NCBI GenBank assembly: GCA_001438335.1
Contig: LIBV01000036.1
Span: 1 to 9,109, forward strand
Length of the DNA: 9,109 nucleotides
From: Pelagibacteraceae bacterium BACL5 MAG-120820-bin39
GTDB taxonomy: Bacteria > Pseudomonadota > Alphaproteobacteria > Pelagibacterales > Pelagibacteraceae
Direction of reading: 5' to 3'
A program made the translations under genes and the position numbers. This document shows positions 5,981 through 9,109 of the stretch, one piece after another (within the stretch, counting starts at the first letter, position 1; the number at the start of each line of letters is the position of its first letter). The notes under the pieces are model-generated. The model was not told where the DNA came from and did no database searches. It was given only the letters and a program-made list of their open reading frames with translations.

Positions 5981-7990
5981 ATGAGTAGCGATAAATATAT
6001 ACATACCGATGTCGAAGATAAGATTTATGCTTATTGGGAATCCAATCAATTATTTAAACCAAAAAGTAATTCTAAAAAATTTTCAGTTGTAATACCACCT
6101 CCAAATGTAACTGGTAGCTTACATATGGGTCATGCCCTTAATAACTCCATTCAAGATTTTTTAATTCGTTTTTACAGAATGAATAATTATGAAACACTTT
6201 GGCAACCAGGCACCGATCATGCTGGTATAGCAACACAAGCGCTTGTTGAGAGAAAACTTGAAAAAGAAGGTGTTAATAAAAATGATATTGGAAGAGAAAA
6301 ATTCATTGAGAAAGTTTGGGAATGGAAAAATCAATATGGTGATATCATAATCAATCAACTTAAAAAATTAGGATGTTCTTGTGATTGGTCTCGTAACGCC
6401 TTCACAATGGATGAAAATTTGTCAAAATCTGTAATTAAAGTTTTTGTTGATCTTCATAAAAAAGAATTAATTTATAAAGCAAAAAAACTAGTTAATTGGG
6501 ATACAGTTTTAAAAACTGCCATATCCGACTTGGAAGTTGATCAAAGAGAGGTTAACTCAAAAATTTATTATATTAAATATCCAATAGATAACAGTGATGA
6601 ATTTATAACTATTGCTACTACAAGACCAGAAACCATGTTAGGCGACACTGCAATAGCTGTAAATCCAAAAGATGATAGATTTAAACAATTTGTTGGAAAA
6701 ACTGTAACCATTCCAATAGTCGAAAGAAAAATTAAAATAATAGAGGATGATTATGCTGATCCAGAGCAAGGAACAGGGGCCTTAAAAATAACTCCAGCCC
6801 ATGATTTTAATGATTATGAAGTTGGTCAAAGAAATAATTTAGAAATCATCAATATCTTTACTGAAGACGGTAAAATTAACGATAATGCACCTAGTGAGTA
6901 TGTTGGTTTAGATCGATTTGAAGCAAGAAAAAAGATTATAAAAGAATTAAAAGAAAAAGAATTCTTTGTTAAAGATGAAGATATTAGAAATAAAGTTCCT
7001 TATGGAGATAGATCGAACTCAATCATTGAACCATTTCTTACTGACCAATGGTTTGTAGATGCAGAAAAATTAGCAATCAAAGCCAAAGAAATAGTCAATT
7101 TAAAAAAAACTAATTTTTTTCCTAATAATTGGTCAAAAACTTATTTTCAATGGATGAACAATATTGAGCCTTGGTGTATTTCAAGACAATTATGGTGGGG
7201 ACATCAAATTCCAGCATGGTATGGCCCTGATAATAAAATCTTTGTTGCTTATAATGAGGACGATGCAAAAACTGATGCAAAAAAATTTTATAAAAAAAAT
7301 GTTGAGCTAACTAGAGATCCTGATGTTTTAGATACATGGTTTTCATCTGGTTTATGGCCATTTGCAACTCTTGGTTGGCCTAACGATACTGATTATTTAA
7401 AAAAGTTTTATCCAACAACAGTACTCGTAACTGGATTTGATATTATTTTCTTTTGGGTTGCTAGGATGATGATGTTTGGAATGGAGTTTTTAGATAAAGA
7501 ACCTTTTAAGGATATATATGTTCATGCTTTAGTTAGAGATGAAAAAGGACAGAAAATGTCTAAGTCAAAAGGTAACGTAATTGATCCCTTGGATTTAATT
7601 AATAAATATAGTGCAGATGCATTAAGATTTACCTTGTTATCTATGGCGTCACCTGGAACTGATGTAAAACTTTCTGAAGATAGAGTTAAAGGTTATAGAA
7701 ATTTTCTAAATAAATTGTGGAATGCTAATAATTTTTTAATTACCAATGACTGTGATTTTTCATCAACAAATGATGCACCAAAAATATCATTAAATATTAA
7801 TAAATGGATTTATAACGAATTAATTAAAGTTAAGAGTTTAATAGAACAAAATGTTAAAGATTATCGTTTTGATGAAGCGGCTAAAAATGCTTATCGTTTT
7901 GCATGGAATTCTTATTGTGATTGGTATCTAGAATTAGCAAAAACTATTTTATTTTCTGAGATGAAAAAGCCAAAAATGAAATTAAGCTAA
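5981..7990 (+). CDS. valS: Valyl-tRNA synthetase, N-terminal and central part (frame broken near 7960)
   Basis: This class Ia aminoacyl-tRNA synthetase charges tRNA-Val with valine in the cytoplasm. Residues 38-51 carry the ATP-binding HIGH-type motif (PPPNVTGSLHMGH) and KMSKS lies at 525-529, so the catalytic core is complete. The CP1 editing domain, which removes mis-charged threonine, is shown by ATTRPETMLGDTAIAVNP (212-229) and TPAHDFNDY (271-279). WCISRQLWWGHQIPAWY (398-414) is the conserved segment after it, and the anticodon-binding helices begin at about 560. Family-like sequence runs to FSE (658-660), after which this frame reads nine unrelated residues (MKKPKMKLS) to a TAA at 7988-7990, while the true continuation appears in another frame from 7960. 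Without repair it would be 669 residues, lacking part of the anticodon domain and the C-terminal coiled coil. The start ATG is supported by the N-terminal family sequence but has no Shine-Dalgarno. Confidence 0.93.
   Translation: MSSDKYIHTDVEDKIYAYWESNQLFKPKSNSKKFSVVIPPPNVTGSLHMGHALNNSIQDFLIRFYRMNNYETLWQPGTDHAGIATQALVERKLEKEGVNKNDIGREKFIEKVWEWKNQYGDIIINQLKKLGCSCDWSRNAFTMDENLSKSVIKVFVDLHKKELIYKAKKLVNWDTVLKTAISDLEVDQREVNSKIYYIKYPIDNSDEFITIATTRPETMLGDTAIAVNPKDDRFKQFVGKTVTIPIVERKIKIIEDDYADPEQGTGALKITPAHDFNDYEVGQRNNLEIINIFTEDGKINDNAPSEYVGLDRFEARKKIIKELKEKEFFVKDEDIRNKVPYGDRSNSIIEPFLTDQWFVDAEKLAIKAKEIVNLKKTNFFPNNWSKTYFQWMNNIEPWCISRQLWWGHQIPAWYGPDNKIFVAYNEDDAKTDAKKFYKKNVELTRDPDVLDTWFSSGLWPFATLGWPNDTDYLKKFYPTTVLVTGFDIIFFWVARMMMFGMEFLDKEPFKDIYVHALVRDEKGQKMSKSKGNVIDPLDLINKYSADALRFTLLSMASPGTDVKLSEDRVKGYRNFLNKLWNANNFLITNDCDFSSTNDAPKISLNINKWIYNELIKVKSLIEQNVKDYRFDEAAKNAYRFAWNSYCDWYLELAKTILFSEMKKPKMKLS
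7958..7968 (+). other. Apparent one-base deletion (frameshift) in valS
   Basis: Upstream frame 2 ends in family-like FSE (codon GAG, 7958-7960). The family-like continuation DEKAKNEIKLIAPY is in frame 1 from 7960. Adding one base anywhere in 7958-7968 joins the two parts: for example an extra A in the A5 run at 7964-7968 gives FSEMKKAKNEIK, and an extra base after GAG gives FSE-[N/D]-EKAKNEIK. Frame 1 is closed by TGA at 7957-7959, which limits the left edge of the break. No canonical slippery heptamer is present. Confidence 0.85.
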
Positions 7991-8607
7991 TTGCGCCATA
8001 TATATTTAAGCAAATTTTAGTAATACTTCATCCATTTATTCCTTTTGTTACAGAAGAGATCTGGCTTAAAAATAAGTTTGATAATTCTGGTCAAAATTAT
8101 CTAATGCATACTAATTGGCCAGAAGGTTCGATATCTGAAGATCAGTCTACAAATGATGTGCAAAAAATTATAACCATTATTTCAGAATTAAGATCCTTTA
8201 AAAATGAACTTAATGTAAGTCCGGGTTCATTTACTGAAATATCAACTAAATTACTGGATGAAACAACTTTAAATTTTATAAATGAGAATGAAGTAATTTT
8301 AAAAAAATTAGGACGAATAAATAAATTTTATAAAGATGATTTAAACAAACCTGCTGCATCGATGGTTATATCTGGTGAGATTTTCAAAGTTTATTTTGAT
8401 GGAGATGTTGATTTAAAATTAATCAAAACTAATTTGTTGAAAAGACAAGAAAAATATCAAAAAGAACTTGATGGTATTTCTAAGAGATTATCTAACAAAG
8501 GATTTATTGATAGAGCTCCGAAAGATATTGTTGATCAAGAAAAAACTAATTATAATAATTTAGATAATGATATTAAAAAAATATCGTTAACCATAGAAAG
8601 TTTATAA
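7960..8607 (+). CDS. valS: Valyl-tRNA synthetase, C-terminal part (continuation after frameshift)
   Basis: This is an open frame of 215 residues from just after the TGA at 7957-7959 to TAA at 8605-8607, and it is the missing end of valS. HPFIPFVTEEIW (residues 24-35) is the conserved anticodon-domain motif of ValS/IleRS/LeuRS. A further stretch (WPEG... through SELRSFKNELNVSPGS) follows the family pattern. The final 65 or so residues, including the LSNKGFIDRAPKDIVDQEK region, form the C-terminal coiled coil that contacts tRNA-Val. Joined at FSE, both parts give 875 residues, within the normal ValS range. It has no credible start codon of its own; the ATG at 8102-8104 region (M of MHTNWPEG) is internal to the conserved domain. 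Its stop overlaps the ilvD start by one base. Confidence 0.9.
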   Translation, partial: DEKAKNEIKLIAPYIFKQILVILHPFIPFVTEEIWLKNKFDNSGQNYLMHTNWPEGSISEDQSTNDVQKIITIISELRSFKNELNVSPGSFTEISTKLLDETTLNFINENEVILKKLGRINKFYKDDLNKPAASMVISGEIFKVYFDGDVDLKLIKTNLLKRQEKYQKELDGISKRLSNKGFIDRAPKDIVDQEKTNYNNLDNDIKKISLTIESL

Positions 8608-9109
8608 TGAAAAAATTCAATAAAAATAAATTACCGAGTAGACATACATCAATAGGTCCTGACAGAGCTCCTCATCGATCTTTTTACTACGCAATGGGAG
8701 AAACTGAAAAAGATGTGGCCAAACCATTTATTGGTGTTGTTTCTACTTGGAATGAAGCTGCTCCTTGCAATATTGCCTTAATGAGACAAGCTCAATCAGT
8801 TAAAAAAGGTGTTCGAGCTAACGGTGGTACACCTAGAGAATTTTGTACAATTACCGTAACCGACGGTATTGCAATGGGTCATGAAGGAATGAAATCTTCA
8901 TTGATTTCAAGAGAGGTAATAGCGGACTCAGCTGAACTAACAGTTCGTGGTCATTGTTATGATGCCTTAGTGGGTATAGCAGGATGTGATAAATCCTTAC
9001 CAGGTTTGATGATGGCTATGGTTAGATTAAATGTACCAAGTGTATTTATCTATGGAGGATCTATTTTACCAGGAAGATATAAAGGCAAAGATGTAACAGT
9101 AGTTGATGT
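8607..9109 (+). CDS. ilvD: Dihydroxy-acid dehydratase, N-terminal part (3' end outside window)
   Basis: The first 167 codons encode the Fe-S enzyme that converts 2,3-dihydroxy-isovalerate and 2,3-dihydroxy-3-methylvalerate to the 2-oxo acid precursors of valine/leucine and isoleucine. PSRHTSIGPDRAPHRSFYYA (10-29) is the typical IlvD start. WNEAAPCN (48-55) gives the first cluster cysteine (C54). TDGIAMGHEGMKSSLISRE (85-103) includes the metal-binding aspartate D86. GCDKSLPG (126-133) is the IlvD/Edd signature, with cluster cysteine C127, D128 and K129, the lysine that is carboxylated in studied homologues. The related Edd (phosphogluconate dehydratase) is less likely because the N-terminus is IlvD-like. 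The ATG overlaps the valS stop (TAATG, 8605-8609), so translation is probably coupled to that of valS; AGAAAG at 8595-8600 is a weak ribosome-binding candidate. Confidence 0.94.
   Translation, partial: MKKFNKNKLPSRHTSIGPDRAPHRSFYYAMGETEKDVAKPFIGVVSTWNEAAPCNIALMRQAQSVKKGVRANGGTPREFCTITVTDGIAMGHEGMKSSLISREVIADSAELTVRGHCYDALVGIAGCDKSLPGLMMAMVRLNVPSVFIYGGSILPGRYKGKDVTVVD

Noticed and set aside
7950..7990. Programmed -1 ribosomal frameshift in valS
   Set aside because: There is no X-XXY-YYZ slippery heptamer at the required frame and no obvious downstream stem-loop, and programmed frameshifting is not known for valS. A base loss in the sequence is simpler.
8104..8607. A separate small gene starting with the ATG before HTNWPEG
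   Set aside because: The same frame is open and ValS-like from 7960, and the ATG falls inside conserved anticodon-domain sequence, so it is a piece of valS rather than an independent gene.
1..9109. Mobile elements, CRISPR arrays, toxin-antitoxin or defence genes
   Set aside because: No direct repeat array, transposase, recombinase or defence-family motif was found in any frame; all substantial open frames are accounted for by recognised families.

Overview
The window looks like chromosomal DNA of a streamlined marine alphaproteobacterium, most likely SAR11 (Pelagibacterales). The reasons are very high A+T content, AT-ending codons, short spacers, overlapping genes, and protein families typical of Alphaproteobacteria (an AapJQMP/BztABCD-type amino-acid importer and a PraR-like XRE regulator). 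The lineage is an inference from composition and family resemblance; no search was run.

Layout. Bases 1-620 hold the 3' end of a TrkH-type potassium transporter gene. A tRNA-Arg(UCU) gene follows at 656-732. A complete general L-amino-acid ABC importer operon runs from 847 to 5118: periplasmic binding protein aapJ, permeases aapQ and aapM, and ATPase aapP. A clear hairpin terminator lies between aapJ and aapQ, and aapM and aapP overlap by one base. A small XRE-family helix-turn-helix regulator follows (5282-5653). It converges on two minus-strand tRNA genes, tRNA-Asn(GUU) and tRNA-Cys(GCA). A 123-bp divergent spacer leads into valS (valyl-tRNA synthetase, 5981-8607), whose reading frame is broken near 7960 by an apparent one-base loss. 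ilvD (dihydroxy-acid dehydratase) starts on the last base of the valS stop codon and runs off the window end.

How it works together. The aap operon encodes a high-affinity uptake system in which the abundant binding protein is probably made in excess over the membrane complex; the terminator after aapJ and its distinct codon use both point that way. valS and ilvD pair use of valine (tRNA charging) with its synthesis (branched-chain pathway), and their stop/start overlap suggests translational coupling. The tRNA genes and trkH are housekeeping.

I see no mobile element, CRISPR array, phage gene or unknown multigene system. The points worth a second look are small-scale: the valS frameshift, two back-to-back inverted repeats in the aapJ leader, an extra N-terminal membrane region in AapM, and the near-abutting convergent regulator and tRNA genes.
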